Below are positions 63,962 through 64,000 of a stretch of 64,000 nt of DNA, piece by piece. Made by a program: the position numbers and the translations under genes. Position 1 is the stretch's first letter; the number at the start of each line of letters is the position of its first letter. Origin of the DNA: Phascolomyces articulosus (taxonomy: Eukaryota; Mucoromycota; Mucoromycetes; Mucorales; Lichtheimiaceae); the NCBI GenBank assembly GCA_025677815.1, contig JAIXMP010000001.1:930001-994000 (forward strand), given 5' to 3'. The notes under the pieces are model-generated. The model was not told where the DNA came from, ran no database searches, and saw only the letters and a program-made list of their open reading frames with translations.

Positions 63962-64000
63962 CTATAAAACATTAAATGAGATAAGTTTAAAAAATCCACT

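Noticed and set aside
1..64000. tRNA, rRNA, CRISPR arrays or telomeric repeats
   Set aside because: I saw no tRNA A/B-box cloverleaf, rRNA core sequence, spaced direct-repeat array or TTAGGG-type runs on either strand by eye. A tRNAscan or Infernal run would be decisive.

Overview
This is nuclear DNA of a filamentous fungus, most likely an early-diverging one (Mucoromycota, Mucorales-like). That assignment is an inference from three things: the DNA is AT-rich and full of homopolymer and trinucleotide runs; genes are split by many short introns (mostly 50-150 bp, GTAAG-type donors, TAG/CAG acceptors); and the gene set (Yos9/OS-9, HIRA, Xbp1-like APSES factor, KRE9/KNH-like secreted protein, A-T-R NRPS-like reductase) is fungal. 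No bacterial operons, tRNA, rRNA or CRISPR were found. Exon boundaries were placed by hand from splice signals, reading phase and protein continuity. In every model that lies wholly inside the window the exon lengths sum to an intact frame.

Layout. 1-1233 (-): 5' part of an acyl-CoA-binding/ankyrin protein (ACBD6-like), cut by the window edge. 2286-2570 (+): relic of a 4-coumarate-CoA-ligase-type enzyme. 2800-3309 (+): LSM6. 3715-5390 (-): OS-9/Yos9 ER lectin. 8741-13263 (+): HIRA/HIR1 histone chaperone, 16 exons. 13455-15067 (-): leucine-rich-repeat protein with a myristoylation-type N-terminus. 20099-21617 (-): Xbp1-like APSES regulator, flanked by gene-poor stretches of about 5 and 8 kb. 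29817-32795 (+): TAF4. 34250-36843 (+): an intact 12-exon orphan gene with a PD-(D/E)XK-like motif. 37887-40660: a tandem repeat of about 373 bp broken by two solo LTRs, each with a 4-bp target duplication. 40905-42784 (+): a decayed gene. 43481-45483 (-): secreted protein with a KRE9/KNH-like head and an acidic Trp-repeat tail. 46672-51119 (-): adenylation-thiolation-reductase enzyme. 53651-55982 (+): protein with a ubiquitin-interacting motif and two UBZ-like fingers. 57473-63961 and beyond (-): TAF2 with six bromodomains at its C-terminus.

How the genes relate. Three are core chromatin or transcription factors: HIRA deposits H3-H4, and TAF4 and TAF2 are TFIID subunits. They sit with housekeeping genes (LSM6, OS-9) and are not a cluster. 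The 33-43 kb segment is an accessory island holding the orphan nuclease-like gene, satellite-like repeats, solo LTRs and gene relics. The strongest novelty is the TAF2-polybromo fusion, in which all six domains keep the acetyl-lysine-binding Asn. Next come the orphan PD-(D/E)XK-like gene in its repeat island and the acidic Trp-repeat secreted protein.
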